Origin: Aestuariimicrobium soli
GTDB taxonomy: Bacteria > Actinomycetota > Actinomycetes > Propionibacteriales > Propionibacteriaceae
Assembly: GCF_051192575.1 (NCBI RefSeq)
Contig: NZ_JBPJSQ010000007.1
Span: 186,001 to 250,000, forward strand
Length of the DNA stretch: 64,000 nt
Direction of reading: 5' to 3'
In this document: one piece after another, positions 25,267 to 33,671 of the stretch
How the letters are laid out: every line of letters starts with the position of its first letter
How positions within the stretch are numbered: position 1 is the stretch's first letter
The notes under the pieces: generated by a model
What the model saw: only the letters and a program-made list of their open reading frames with translations
What the model was told of the DNA's origin: nothing
Database searches by the model: none
Translations under genes and position numbers: made by a program

Positions 25267-26578
25267 GGTTCACCCCCACACGGTTGGACCCCTCGGCGGT
25301 GGGGTCGTCCTCACGGGTGCCCTCGGTCGCCTCGACCCCGGTGAACTGGTCGCCGCGCCAGTCCTCGGGCAGCAGGTGGTCGAGCACGTCGTCGACCGTG
25401 ACCGCGCCCAGCAGGCGCTGATCGGAGTCGACGACCGGGGCCACCACCAGGTTGTAGGTGGCGAAGTAACGGGCGACGTCGGCGAGGTTCGCGTCGGGGT
25501 GGATCGGTTCGAGGGACGAGTCGACCATGCTGGCCGCGGGCATCATCGGGGGCTCGCGCAGCAGTTTCTGCACGTGCACGGCGCCGATGTAGCGCCCCGA
25601 CGGGGTGTCGAGCGGGCTGCGGCAGATGAACACCATCGACGCCAGCGCCGGGCTGAGCTCCTCGTTGCGCACCCGGGCCAGGCCGTCGGCGACGGTGGCA
25701 TCGACGCCGAGGATCACCGGCTCGGGGGTCATCATGGCGCCGGCGGTGAACTCCTCGTAGTCGAGCAGGGCGCGGACGTCCTTGGCCTCCTCGGGCTCCA
25801 TGCGCTGCAGCAGGTCCTCGGCCATCGGCTCGGGCAGTTCCTTGATCAGGTCGGCCGCGTCGTCGGGATCCATCTCCTCGAGCACGTCGGCGGCGCGTTC
25901 GTGGTCGAGGGCCTGGATCAGTTCGACCTGTTCCTCTTCGGGCAACTCCTCGATGGCGTTGGCGAGTTGCTCGTCGTCGAGGGCCTGGGCTACCTCGGCA
26001 CGCCGTTCGGGTTCCATGTCGTGCAGTTCGCGGGCGACGTCGGCGGGCTTCATGTCGGCCATCTGCGCCACCAGGTGCTCGGTCGACTGCGTGCCCTTCA
26101 GCAGCAGGTCGGGCACCTCGCGCCACGACACCTGCACGATGTTGCCGGTGCGTCCCAGCCGGAACCGGCCGCCAGCGGGGCGCTCCCGCAGCGCCACCTC
26201 GGCCAGCTCCCACTCCCGCGGCCGCAGCTGCTGCATCGAGACGTCGTGCACGACGGCGTCGGGCAGACCGGGGCGCTTGACCTCGCGGTCGAACAGGTCG
26301 TCGATCACCATCGACTCGGCATCGCGGCGTTGGAACGGCCGCGTGTCGAGCACCCCCTGAATGCCCACCTGGGTGGCGTCGATGCTGTGCACCCGGGCCA
26401 TCGGCAGGAAGATGCGGCGGCGGGCGAAGAGTTCCACGACCAGACCGCGGCAGCGCGGAGCTCGTCCGGCGGCACGCCGCTGGATGACCACGTCACGCAC
26501 GCGACCGACCTGGTCGCCGGAGGCGTCGAGCACGGGAATGCCGCGCAGGCGCGAGATGAAGATGGCCGAAGTGCTCAC
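25259..26578 (-). CDS. PRC-barrel, MgtE_N and CBS domain protein without channel domain
   Basis: A 439-residue soluble protein. An N-terminal PRC-barrel-like part starts I-F-I-S-R-L-R-G-I-P-V-L-D. A helical MgtE N-terminal superhelix follows, with repeated D-M-E-P-E-R-R-A-E-V and L-P-E-P-M-A-E-D-L-L blocks, then a CBS pair beginning F-T-A-G-A-M-M-T-P-E-P. The transmembrane channel of MgtE is absent, so this is a Mg2+ or nucleotide sensor rather than a transporter. The DUF1003 membrane partner downstream may be its target. The GTG at 26578 is chosen because TACGAT (26593-26588 region) lies just 7 nt upstream; the ATG at 26587 would overlap that -10 box. Confidence 0.82.
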   Translation of the reverse strand: MSTSAIFISRLRGIPVLDASGDQVGRVRDVVIQRRAAGRAPRCRGLVVELFARRRIFLPMARVHSIDATQVGIQGVLDTRPFQRRDAESMVIDDLFDREVKRPGLPDAVVHDVSMQQLRPREWELAEVALRERPAGGRFRLGRTGNIVQVSWREVPDLLLKGTQSTEHLVAQMADMKPADVARELHDMEPERRAEVAQALDDEQLANAIEELPEEEQVELIQALDHERAADVLEEMDPDDAADLIKELPEPMAEDLLQRMEPEEAKDVRALLDYEEFTAGAMMTPEPVILGVDATVADGLARVRNEELSPALASMVFICRSPLDTPSGRYIGAVHVQKLLREPPMMPAASMVDSSLEPIHPDANLADVARYFATYNLVVAPVVDSDQRLLGAVTVDDVLDHLLPEDWRGDQFTGVEATEGTREDDPTAEGSNRVGVNRG

Positions 26579-26694
26579 GCGCCCCATCGTAGGGCCCGGC
26601 CGCGCCCGGCTGCGGATCGGTGGGCCGGCGTCGAACCCGCGCCGGCTGCGCATCGATCGCCGGGGCGGCCTCGCCCACGGACTAGGGTGGCTGC

Positions 26695-27214
26695 ATGAGC
26701 CTGAACCCCGGCGGGTCGACCCCGCAGCGCCTCAGCCTGGGCGCCATGCTGACACTGCAGCACCCCCAGTCGCTGGCGACCTACGACACCTACGAGGAGG
26801 CGCAGAAGGCGGTCGACTTCCTGGCCGACAGCAAATTCGACGTGCAGAACCTGTGCATCGTCGGCACCGACCTGAAGGTGATCGAGCGAGTCACCGGGCG
26901 CAAGACCTGGAGCTCCGTGCTCGGCCAGGGCGCCACCCTCGGGGCTGTTCATGGGCGTCTTCGTCGGCCTGGTCTTCTCGCTGTTCTCCTCGGGTGGTTC
27001 GAAGCTGGCGACCTTCCTGATCTGCGCCGGCCTGGGCATCATCTTCGGCATGGTCTCGTCGGCCATCACCTACTCCTTCTCGGGCGGGCGCCGCGACTTC
27101 GACTCGATTCGGCAGACCGTGGCCAGCAAGTACGAGGTGCTCGGGGAGCACAACGTCGCCGAGGAGGCCCGGCGGCTGCTGAGCCAGCTGCCCGGCTCCC
27201 AGCCGAAGCTGTGA
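26695..27214 (+). pseudogene. General stress protein 17M (YflT)-like gene interrupted by a +1 frameshift
   Basis: The first frame (from ATG 26695) encodes T-Y-D-T-Y-E-E-A-Q-K-A-V-D-F-L-A-D and V-G-T-D-L-K-V-I-E-R-V-T-G-R, the N-terminal YflT/GlsB-like fold, and reaches G-Q-G-A-T-L-G. The homologous continuation, L-F-M-G-V-F-V-G-L-V-F and a second membrane helix, lies in another frame and ends at 27214. Removing one G from GGGG at 26941-26944 restores a continuous protein of about 172 residues. TAGGGT 6 nt before the ATG shows a live promoter. This is either a sequencing error in a G-run, a recent mutation or a slippage site. The intact 3' part still overlaps the next start (GTGA). Confidence 0.8.
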
Positions 27215-27840
27215 GCCACGAGGGCTGGGACGAGCGCTACCGCGATCCCCGCTACCTGTTCGGCGAACGCCCCAACGACTTCCTGGTCGAGGCCGAGGTG
27301 ATGATTCCGCGGCGGTCGGCCACCGAGGGCGGCCGGGTGCTGGTGCTCGCCGACGGTGAGGGCCGCAACGGGGTCTGGCTCGCCCGGCAGGGGCATCGCG
27401 TGACCACGGTCGACTTCTCGGCGGTGGGCGTCGACAAGGCCCGCCGGCTCGCGGCCGCCCAAGGCGTCGAGCTCGACGCCCACGTCGCCGACTTGGCTGA
27501 CTTCATCGACGAGCCGGCCGCCGAGGGCCCGTGGGATGCGATCGTGCTCGTGTTCGTCCACCTGCCGCAGGACCTGCGCCGCCGGGTCGCGGCGGCGCTC
27601 ACGCCGCGGCTGGGGGAGCGCGGTGTGGTGATCATCGAGGGCTACACCCCGGCCCAACTCAGCCTGGGCACGGGTGGCCCGCAGGACGAATCGCTGATGT
27701 ACACGCGCGAACGGGTGATCTCGGACTGGCCGGGGCTGCGGCTCGACGTGCGCGTCACCGAGCGGCGCATCTTCGAGGGCCCCGGTCACCAGGGTCTGTC
27801 GGCCGTGGTGCAGGTGCTGGGACAGCGAATGAAGCCATGA
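27211..27840 (+). CDS. Class I SAM-dependent methyltransferase (TehB-like)
   Basis: A 209-residue protein beginning W-D-E-R-Y-R-D-P-R-Y-L-F-G-E-R-P-N-D-F-L, the start typical of TehB-like thiopurine/tellurite methyltransferases. V-L-V-L-A-D-G-E-G-R-N-G-V-W is SAM motif I and V-T-T-V-D-F-S is motif II. The substrate is unknown. It overlaps the frameshifted YflT-like gene (GTGA at 27211) and the following gene (ATGA), so the three form one unit. Without the overlap start, the first frame of the preceding gene would run into this one as an artificial 381-codon fusion. Confidence 0.85.
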   Translation: MSHEGWDERYRDPRYLFGERPNDFLVEAEVMIPRRSATEGGRVLVLADGEGRNGVWLARQGHRVTTVDFSAVGVDKARRLAAAQGVELDAHVADLADFIDEPAAEGPWDAIVLVFVHLPQDLRRRVAAALTPRLGERGVVIIEGYTPAQLSLGTGGPQDESLMYTRERVISDWPGLRLDVRVTERRIFEGPGHQGLSAVVQVLGQRMKP

Positions 27841-28337
27841 GTGAGCGCGTCACGGCGGTCTCGACCACCACCGATCGGGCCGCCACGCTGATGTCACTGG
27901 TGTTCCTGGCTGGCCTCGTGGTGGCCGCCCTCAACCTGGCCGCGGCGGCCGCCCGTCGCGACTGGGGGCAGGGAGTGGTGGCGCTGGCCATGTTCGCCCT
28001 GTTCGCCCTGCAGGCCAGCCTGTGGCGGGGTGCTCGCGTCTCTCGGCTCGCCTGGTCGGACGACGCTCTGTACCGGCTGTCGGGGGCGCCGGTGTCGGCG
28101 GCCACCGGGTGGCGGGCCGGCTGGGACGAGATCACCCACGCGGGTGTGCACCCAGGTTCGGCCGGGCCCGTGCTCGCCGTGCAGGTCACTCAACCGCCCC
28201 GCATGCACCTGTCGCGGTGGCTGGTGGGCGGGGTTCCGAAGAACGCGCGGACGAAGGCCTACCTGTGCCAACTCGACCCCGATGCCGTGCCGCGGGTGGA
28301 AGAAGAGCTGGCGCGCCACGGGATTCGTCCTGCCTGA
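27837..28337 (+). CDS. Hypothetical membrane protein with PH-like C-terminal domain
   Basis: A 166-residue protein with two N-terminal helices (about residues 18-37 and 44-63) and a C-terminal soluble part with the strand pattern W-x-D-x-A-L-Y-R-L-S and W-D-E-I-T-H-A-G-V, resembling bacterial PH-like domains. I do not recognise the family. It is coupled to the methyltransferase gene by an ATGA overlap and ends before the convergent corA-like gene. Confidence 0.6.
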   Translation: MSERVTAVSTTTDRAATLMSLVFLAGLVVAALNLAAAAARRDWGQGVVALAMFALFALQASLWRGARVSRLAWSDDALYRLSGAPVSAATGWRAGWDEITHAGVHPGSAGPVLAVQVTQPPRMHLSRWLVGGVPKNARTKAYLCQLDPDAVPRVEEELARHGIRPA

Positions 28338-28381
28338 ACGGGATGGTTCCCGACGATGGGGCCTGAGCGGCCGGCCTGACT

Positions 28382-29536
28382 TCAGAGCCAGCGGTTGTGC
28401 CGGAAGAACGCGTAGGCGGCCACCATCGAGGCGACCATCACGGCCAGCACGACGAAGTAGCCGTACTGCGTGTGCAGTTCGGGCATGTTGTCGAAGTTCA
28501 TGCCGTAGATGGCGCCGATGGTCGTCGGAATGGCGAACAGGGCGACCGCGGCCGAGATCTTGCGCATGTCCTGGTTGTCGGCCACCGACGCTCGGGCCAG
28601 GGCCGCCTGCAGCAGCGTCGTCAGCACGTCGTCGAACGAGGCGATCGACTCCCGTGCCTCCGTGTGATGGTCGGCGACCTCGCGGAAGTAGGCCCGCGCA
28701 CCCTCCGGCACCACCGGCAGTTCCCGGGTCGCCAGGGCCTGCAGCGGCAGCCCGAGCGGGGTGACGCAGCGCCGGAACTCGATCAGTTCGCGCTTGAGTT
28801 GGTAGATGCGGTCGACGTCGGGGCTGGGGGAGTTGGTCGAGAACACCGACTCCTCGAGCTCGTCCACGTCCTCCTCGATGTCGGTGACGACCTGCACGTA
28901 GTCGTCGACGACCGTGTCGAGAATCCGGTACAGCACGTAGTACGGACCGCGAGCGAGCTGGCGCTCGTCCGACTCGAGGGTGGCGCGCAGAGACTTGAGT
29001 GGCGTGTGTTCGCCGCGGCGCACGGTGAGCACGTAGTTGTCGCCGGTGAAGACCATGATCTGCCCGGTCGAGACGACCTCGCTGGTGGCGGTCAGGGTCT
29101 CGTGGGGCACGTAGCTGACCGTCGAGATGACCGTGAACAGCGTGCTGCCGAAGACCTCCAGCTTCGAGCGGGTGTGGCCCTCGACGGCATCCTCGATGGC
29201 CAGCGTGTGCAGGTCGAACTGGCGGGCGAAGGCCGCCATGTCGTCGTCAGTGGGGTCCTTGAGCCCCAACCACACGAACCCCTCGCCGCCCCGGGCCGCC
29301 TCGATGGCGTTCTGCAGGTCGGCGCAGTCCTGCCGCACACCGTCGACGTACCACGACCAGGCCACCACCGAGTCGGGGGTGGTGGCCCACCGCTTGGGGT
29401 CACGCCGGTTCGGCGGGGCCACCGGGCGCTTGGCTGACCCTCCCAACACTGAACCTCCCAACACTGACCCCCCCAAGACTGACAGGGGCGACAGCACCCG
29501 GGTTCTGCTCGGCCGGATCGGGGGACGATCGCCCAT
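28382..29536 (-). CDS. corA: CorA family Mg2+/Co2+ transporter
   Basis: A 384-residue protein with the long cytoplasmic N-terminal funnel domain and two C-terminal membrane helices. Y-G-M-N-F-D-N-M-P-E-L near residue 350 contains the G-M-N selectivity signature, and a basic tail (R-H-N-R-W-L) ends the protein. It forms pentameric Mg2+ channels, and its position downstream of the MgtE_N/CBS sensor cluster fits Mg2+ homeostasis. The extreme N-terminus carries three copies of V-L-G-G-S from a 15-bp tandem repeat and is unlike the family, so the real start may be further in, for example at a GTG near 29420. Confidence 0.9.
   Translation of the reverse strand: MGDRPPIRPSRTRVLSPLSVLGGSVLGGSVLGGSAKRPVAPPNRRDPKRWATTPDSVVAWSWYVDGVRQDCADLQNAIEAARGGEGFVWLGLKDPTDDDMAAFARQFDLHTLAIEDAVEGHTRSKLEVFGSTLFTVISTVSYVPHETLTATSEVVSTGQIMVFTGDNYVLTVRRGEHTPLKSLRATLESDERQLARGPYYVLYRILDTVVDDYVQVVTDIEEDVDELEESVFSTNSPSPDVDRIYQLKRELIEFRRCVTPLGLPLQALATRELPVVPEGARAYFREVADHHTEARESIASFDDVLTTLLQAALARASVADNQDMRKISAAVALFAIPTTIGAIYGMNFDNMPELHTQYGYFVVLAVMVASMVAAYAFFRHNRWL
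29435..29479 (-). repeat. 15-bp tandem repeat, three units, in the 5' end of corA
   Basis: Units 29435-29449, 29450-29464 and 29465-29479 differ at a few positions. In the corA frame they encode V-L-G-G-S repeats. As units are a multiple of three, copy changes would keep frame. Confidence 0.8.
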
Positions 29537-29543
29537 CGCCGAC

Positions 29544-31010
29544 TCAGTCCCGATTGCCCAACAGGGTGGCCATCCAGGCCTCCACGTCGTCGGCCGTGCG
29601 GGGCAGCGCGGACGAGAGGTTCTCGTTGCCGTCCGCGGTGATCAAGATGTCGTCCTCGATGCGTACGCCGATGCCGCGCAGTTCCTCGGGAACCAACAGG
29701 TCGGTCGCCTTGAAGTAGATGCCGGGCTCGACGGTGATCACCATGCCCGGGGTGAGCGTGCCCTCGCGGTAGTGCTCGGCGCGCGCCTGGGCGCAGTCGT
29801 GCACGTCGATGCCCAGGTGGTGCGAGGTGCCGTGCACCATCCAACGGCGGTGGTGACCGCCGTTCTCACCCAGCGACTCCTCGGCCGAGATGGGCAGCAC
29901 GCCCCATTCCTCGAGGTGGCGGGCGACCACGGCGATGGCGGCCTTGTGCACGTCGGCGAAGGTCGCTCCCGGCTGGGCGGCGGCGATGCCGGCCTCCTGC
30001 GCCTCGAGCACGGCCTCGTAGACCTTGCGCTGGGCCGGGGTGAAGCGACCGCTGATGGGCAGCGTGCGGGTGATGTCGGCGGTGTAGAGGCTGTCGAGTT
30101 CGACGCCGGCGTCGAGCAGCAGCAGGTCCCCGTCGCGCACGTCACCGTCGTTGCCGATCCAGTGGAGCGTGTTCGCGTGGTCACCGGCGGCGGCGATGGT
30201 GTCGTAGCCGACCGCATTGCCCTGATGACGGGCGTGCAGCCCGAAGATGCCCTCGACCCACCGTTCGCCTCGTCCGCGCTTGACGGCCTCGGGAAGATCA
30301 CGGACGACGGCCTCGAAGCCCACGGCAGTGGCGGCGCAGGCGGCGCGCATCTGGTCGGCCTCGTAGTCGTCCTTGACCAGGCGCAGCTCCGAGAGGGCGA
30401 CGGTGAGTTCCTCGTCGAGGGTGGTCACCTGGCTGCCGCGAATCTGGTCGACCTGGGCGGTGATCTGGGCGTCGGCGTCGCGCAGCACGCGGATCTGGGT
30501 GGAGTCGGCGTTCTTCTCCAGTTGGGTGGTCAGCTCCGAGATGGGGGCGCAGTGCAGGCCGGTGAGGGCGGCCATCTCGTCGAGCGACTCGCGCTGGCCG
30601 ACCCACATCTCGCCGTAGCGGGCATCGGCGTAGAACTCGGGGTCGGTGCGCGGGGCGCGCGGCTTGAAGAACAGGGTCGCCTCGTGACCGTTGTCGGTGG
30701 GCTCGAGCACCAGCACCGAATCGGGCTCACGGTCGGTGCCCAGGCCGGTGAGGTGGGCGAAGGCCGAGTGGGGGCGGTAGCGGTAGTCGGTGTCGTTGGA
30801 ACGCACCTTGAGGCCGCCAGCGGGAATGACGATGCGGGCATCGGGGTACAGCTCACTCAGCCGGTCGCGACGGGCCCGGGCGAACTCGGCTGCGGGCAGC
30901 TGCTCCGGCAGCGCCTCGGGGTAGGGCGCCCAACCCTCAGGGATGAAGGCCTTGAACGATTCCGAGAACGGGGTCTGTCGGTTGGGGAGTTTCGGCTGCT
31001 CTTCGCTCAT
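29544..31010 (-). CDS. pepP: Xaa-Pro aminopeptidase PepP (M24B)
   Basis: A 488-residue cytosolic aminopeptidase P with an N-terminal creatinase-like domain and a C-terminal pita-bread domain. Dimetal ligands are visible in L-L-D-A-G-V-E and Y-T-A-D-I-T-R-T (two Asp), H-G-T-S-H-H-L-G (His), T-V-E-P-G-I-Y (Glu) and R-I-E-D-D-I-L (Glu). It removes N-terminal residues that precede proline. The ATG at 31010 has a GGAAGAAG ribosome site; TAGGAT (about 31073-31068) about 60 nt upstream is the likely -10, and divergently the next gene has its own. Confidence 0.92.
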   Translation of the reverse strand: MSEEQPKLPNRQTPFSESFKAFIPEGWAPYPEALPEQLPAAEFARARRDRLSELYPDARIVIPAGGLKVRSNDTDYRYRPHSAFAHLTGLGTDREPDSVLVLEPTDNGHEATLFFKPRAPRTDPEFYADARYGEMWVGQRESLDEMAALTGLHCAPISELTTQLEKNADSTQIRVLRDADAQITAQVDQIRGSQVTTLDEELTVALSELRLVKDDYEADQMRAACAATAVGFEAVVRDLPEAVKRGRGERWVEGIFGLHARHQGNAVGYDTIAAAGDHANTLHWIGNDGDVRDGDLLLLDAGVELDSLYTADITRTLPISGRFTPAQRKVYEAVLEAQEAGIAAAQPGATFADVHKAAIAVVARHLEEWGVLPISAEESLGENGGHHRRWMVHGTSHHLGIDVHDCAQARAEHYREGTLTPGMVITVEPGIYFKATDLLVPEELRGIGVRIEDDILITADGNENLSSALPRTADDVEAWMATLLGNRD

Positions 31011-31115
31011 GGCTTCTTCCGTCGGGGCGCCGACTCTGGCGGCGGTGGTGAACATCGGGACCTCGCCCATCCTAGGACTCCGCGTGGGCCCCCGCTGGGC
31101 CGATAGGTTGCAGGC

Positions 31116-32030
31116 ATGGATGTCGCCGCCCGCCTCGCCGAGCTCGATCTCGACGCCCGCCTCACCCTGTTGGGAATCCACGATGCCGATCGCGCGGGGG
31201 TGTCGGCCATGGTGCGCCACGTGCAGGCCGATGCGGACGACCGGGCGGTCGTCCAGAGTCTGGTCGACGACGTGCTGCTGCCGCAGATCGGCAACTACCT
31301 CGACTACTCCGACCACCCGGGGTTCCCCGACGAGACCAAGGCGCACCCGCTGGGGGCTGGGGTCCTGCCGATCGTCGCGTTCATCGCGGTGGCCGACGAG
31401 GTGCACGCCGCCCATCAGGTCCGCGGCATCGACGACGAACTGTCGTGGAGGTCGCTCAGCGATCTCGGCCACCAGGTGGCCAAGCATCGCTGGGTGTACG
31501 GCGAGGTCGGCCTGCACAACCAGGGCTGGCTGCGCAACATCTTCTGCGACGGTTTCCTGTGGCTGGAGCGGCTCGAGTTCGAGCTCTCGCGGTGGACGAT
31601 CGACGGCCGAGACGAGGTGATCGTCAACGTGCACATTCCCGACGCCGGTCCGCTGGCCCCCGAGGTGGTCGCCCGCGACTTCGCGCGCGCCGGCGAACTG
31701 TTCGAGCGCTTCTACCCCGAGGTCGGGGCGCTGCGGCTCTACGGCTGTCACTCCTGGCTGCTCGACCCGGTGCTGCCCACGCTGGTGCCGGGGTCGAACA
31801 TGGCCGCCTTCCAGCAGTTGTGGGAACCCGGCGAGACCTCACCCGGTGACCGGGACGCGTACTACTTCGGCTTCAACATCGAGCCCGAGGCGGGGCGCGA
31901 CCTGCCATACGGGTTGGACGACCTGCCCACGGCTTCGCGCCTGCACCGGGCGATGGTCGAGCACTGGCGCTCGGGCGGCCACTTCGTCGACGTGCGCGGC
32001 ACGATGCCCATCGAGCGCTGGCGTTCCTGA
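31116..32030 (+). CDS. Acyltransferase-domain (NAT_N / GNAT_C-like) protein
   Basis: A 304-residue protein with an alpha-helical N-terminal half and a C-terminal domain containing R-L-Y-G-C-H-S-W-L-L-D-P and F-Q-Q-L-W-E-P. This matches the actinobacterial and Bacillus proteins annotated as acyltransferase-domain, GNAT-like C-terminal. No catalytic assignment has been established that I know of, and no acetyl-CoA loop of the usual R-x-x-G-x-G/A type is obvious. TAGGTT (31104-31109) is 6 nt upstream of the ATG (leaderless). Convergent with the MFS gene 4 bp away. Confidence 0.65.
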   Translation: MDVAARLAELDLDARLTLLGIHDADRAGVSAMVRHVQADADDRAVVQSLVDDVLLPQIGNYLDYSDHPGFPDETKAHPLGAGVLPIVAFIAVADEVHAAHQVRGIDDELSWRSLSDLGHQVAKHRWVYGEVGLHNQGWLRNIFCDGFLWLERLEFELSRWTIDGRDEVIVNVHIPDAGPLAPEVVARDFARAGELFERFYPEVGALRLYGCHSWLLDPVLPTLVPGSNMAAFQQLWEPGETSPGDRDAYYFGFNIEPEAGRDLPYGLDDLPTASRLHRAMVEHWRSGGHFVDVRGTMPIERWRS

Positions 32031-32034
32031 CGCG

Positions 32035-33327
32035 TCACTCGGACGACGCGCGCGCCGCCGTCTTCGGGTCGGGCTCGTAGGGCGGCTGCTGCCCCTTCCA
32101 CCCGGGCGCGTACTTGGGCAGCACGACCCACAGCCAGGCGCCGCCGAGCAGGGCCAGCACGCCGGTCGCTGCCGTCGCGACCAACAGGCTCGCCGCCGCG
32201 GTGATGGCGCCGACGACGGCGGGGCCGGCCAGCACCCCCGCCCCGGTGATGGAGTTGTAGAGCCCCATGTGGGCGGCCCGGCGGAAGGCCGGGGTGAGGT
32301 CGACCGAGAGCGTCTTCACGATGCCGGAGCCCAGCGCGTTGCCGAACGAGATCACCATTCGGGCGACGACGTACCAGGCGGTGGTGCCCCAGACCAGGGC
32401 TCCCAGGCGGTCGACCTGCGAGAGCAGGACGAAGCCGATGCCGAGCCCCAGGCAGCACAGGCCGCCCATCACGGCTCGTCCCCAACGGTCGAACAGCACG
32501 CCGGCCGGCAAGAACAGGACGATCTCGAGCGCCATGCCCAGGGCGAAGATCAGCGAGATCTGCTTGGGGTCGAGCCCGAGGTGCTGCCCGACCAGCGGCA
32601 GCACCACCGACAGGTTCTGGCGGGCGATGATCAGGCCGGTCAGCCCGATCCCGACCATCACGATGGCGCGGACGACGTGCCCGTACAGGCCGCCTCGGGT
32701 GCCGGTGGCTGCCGAGGTGGGGGCGGCGCTTCGTCCGGTCGAGGGAACGAGGAAGAGGAAGACCATCGCCGCGGCGGTGGCCATCAGCACGACCCGCAGG
32801 GCGTAGGAGCCGGTGAAGCCGGCGAACGCGTAGGCCCCGGCGCCGAGGGCGGGCCCGATGACGCCACCGACGCGCATCATGCCGCCGAAGAAGTTCATGG
32901 CGCGGCCGCGCAGGTGGTGGGGGAGTTCGGCTCCGAGGTAGGTCTGGCGGCCGAGGTCCCACACCTCGGCGGCGATGCCGTCGAGCACCAGCAGGCCGAT
33001 GAGTCCGAGGCGGGTGGCGGTCGACGGGCCCTCGTGCAGCAGCCAGATGCCGCCGGCCGCGGCCGCGATCGACAGCCCGGCGGCCATCAGCATCGCCGGA
33101 CGCTCGCCGGTGCGCTCCATCAGCACACCCAGCGGGATCGGGCCGACGATGGCGGTCAGGCCGATGATTGAGATCAACAGCGCCGCCTGGGCGGTGGAGT
33201 AGCCCAGCTGGATCGCGATCAGGGGAATCATCGGGATCAGCGCCTGGCCGCCCGCCGACGACAGCATGCTCGGCACGTAGACGGGAAGGGCGAGCCGCTT
33301 GATCAGTGGCGTCGCCGAATCCTGCAT
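32035..33327 (-). CDS. MFS transporter
   Basis: A 430-residue, twelve-helix permease. The motif-A loop is V-L-M-E-R-T-G-E-R-P between helices 2 and 3, and the related F-D-R-W-G-R-A follows helix 8. Its substrate is unknown. ATG 33327 is preferred to an upstream TTG. A perfect 18-bp palindrome 30 bp before the start suggests local control by a repressor, though no regulator gene adjoins. Confidence 0.82.
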   Translation of the reverse strand: MQDSATPLIKRLALPVYVPSMLSSAGGQALIPMIPLIAIQLGYSTAQAALLISIIGLTAIVGPIPLGVLMERTGERPAMLMAAGLSIAAAAGGIWLLHEGPSTATRLGLIGLLVLDGIAAEVWDLGRQTYLGAELPHHLRGRAMNFFGGMMRVGGVIGPALGAGAYAFAGFTGSYALRVVLMATAAAMVFLFLVPSTGRSAAPTSAATGTRGGLYGHVVRAIVMVGIGLTGLIIARQNLSVVLPLVGQHLGLDPKQISLIFALGMALEIVLFLPAGVLFDRWGRAVMGGLCCLGLGIGFVLLSQVDRLGALVWGTTAWYVVARMVISFGNALGSGIVKTLSVDLTPAFRRAAHMGLYNSITGAGVLAGPAVVGAITAAASLLVATAATGVLALLGGAWLWVVLPKYAPGWKGQQPPYEPDPKTAARASSE

Positions 33328-33356
33328 GGTCCCAGTCAATCACGATCGACCAGGGT

Positions 33357-33374
33357 TCTCTTGACGTCAAGAGA
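33357..33374. promoter_or_regulatory. Perfect 18-bp palindrome upstream of the MFS gene (operator candidate)
   Basis: TCTCTTGAC is followed at once by its reverse complement GTCAAGAGA. On the minus strand it contains TTGACG, usable as a -35 box, so a bound dimer would block the MFS promoter. Confidence 0.55.
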
Positions 33375-33443
33375 TCTGAGAGCCAGAGGTTCGAGGCGGC
33401 CACGGGAACTGAGACCACAGAGGTCCGATCCGGGGCGGCGCAT

Positions 33444-33533
33444 CGAAAAGTGTGTGACATGCGCACCTGAACGGGGGTTCACAGCTCGAACGGGACGCGA
33501 ACCCCGTTTCGGACGCGCGTTTGACACCTTTCG
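33444..33533. repeat. Dispersed intergenic palindromic repeat, copy B
   Basis: This is the homologue of the repeat at 13441-13530. Outer arms CGAAAAGTGT (33444-33453) and ACACCTTTCG (33524-33533) are imperfect complements. Inner arms GAACGGGGGTTC and GAACCCCGTTTC form a second stem. The remaining 33328-33671 gap shows only the operator palindrome and a -10-like TACAGT (33629-33634) for the next gene. Confidence 0.65.
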
Positions 33534-33671
33534 GGAGGGGTGCCGATGGCGGCGGGTGGGCGAGCGCCGGCGTTGCCCCGGCTCGAAGGGTGCCCGACGG
33601 AACTGATGTGTCCGGGCCGTCACGCGGTACAGTCGGCGCACACCTCAAGAACGCCGCGGAAGGACCCCTCG

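Noticed and set aside
26695..27840. A single 381-residue fusion of YflT-like protein and methyltransferase
   Set aside because: The middle part is an out-of-frame translation of the YflT-like membrane helices; the true second half lies in another frame and the methyltransferase has its own GTGA start.
29435..29479. Possible CRISPR-like array
   Set aside because: Contiguous 15-bp repeats without spacers, partly coding, and no cas genes in the window. The same applies to 41215-41274.
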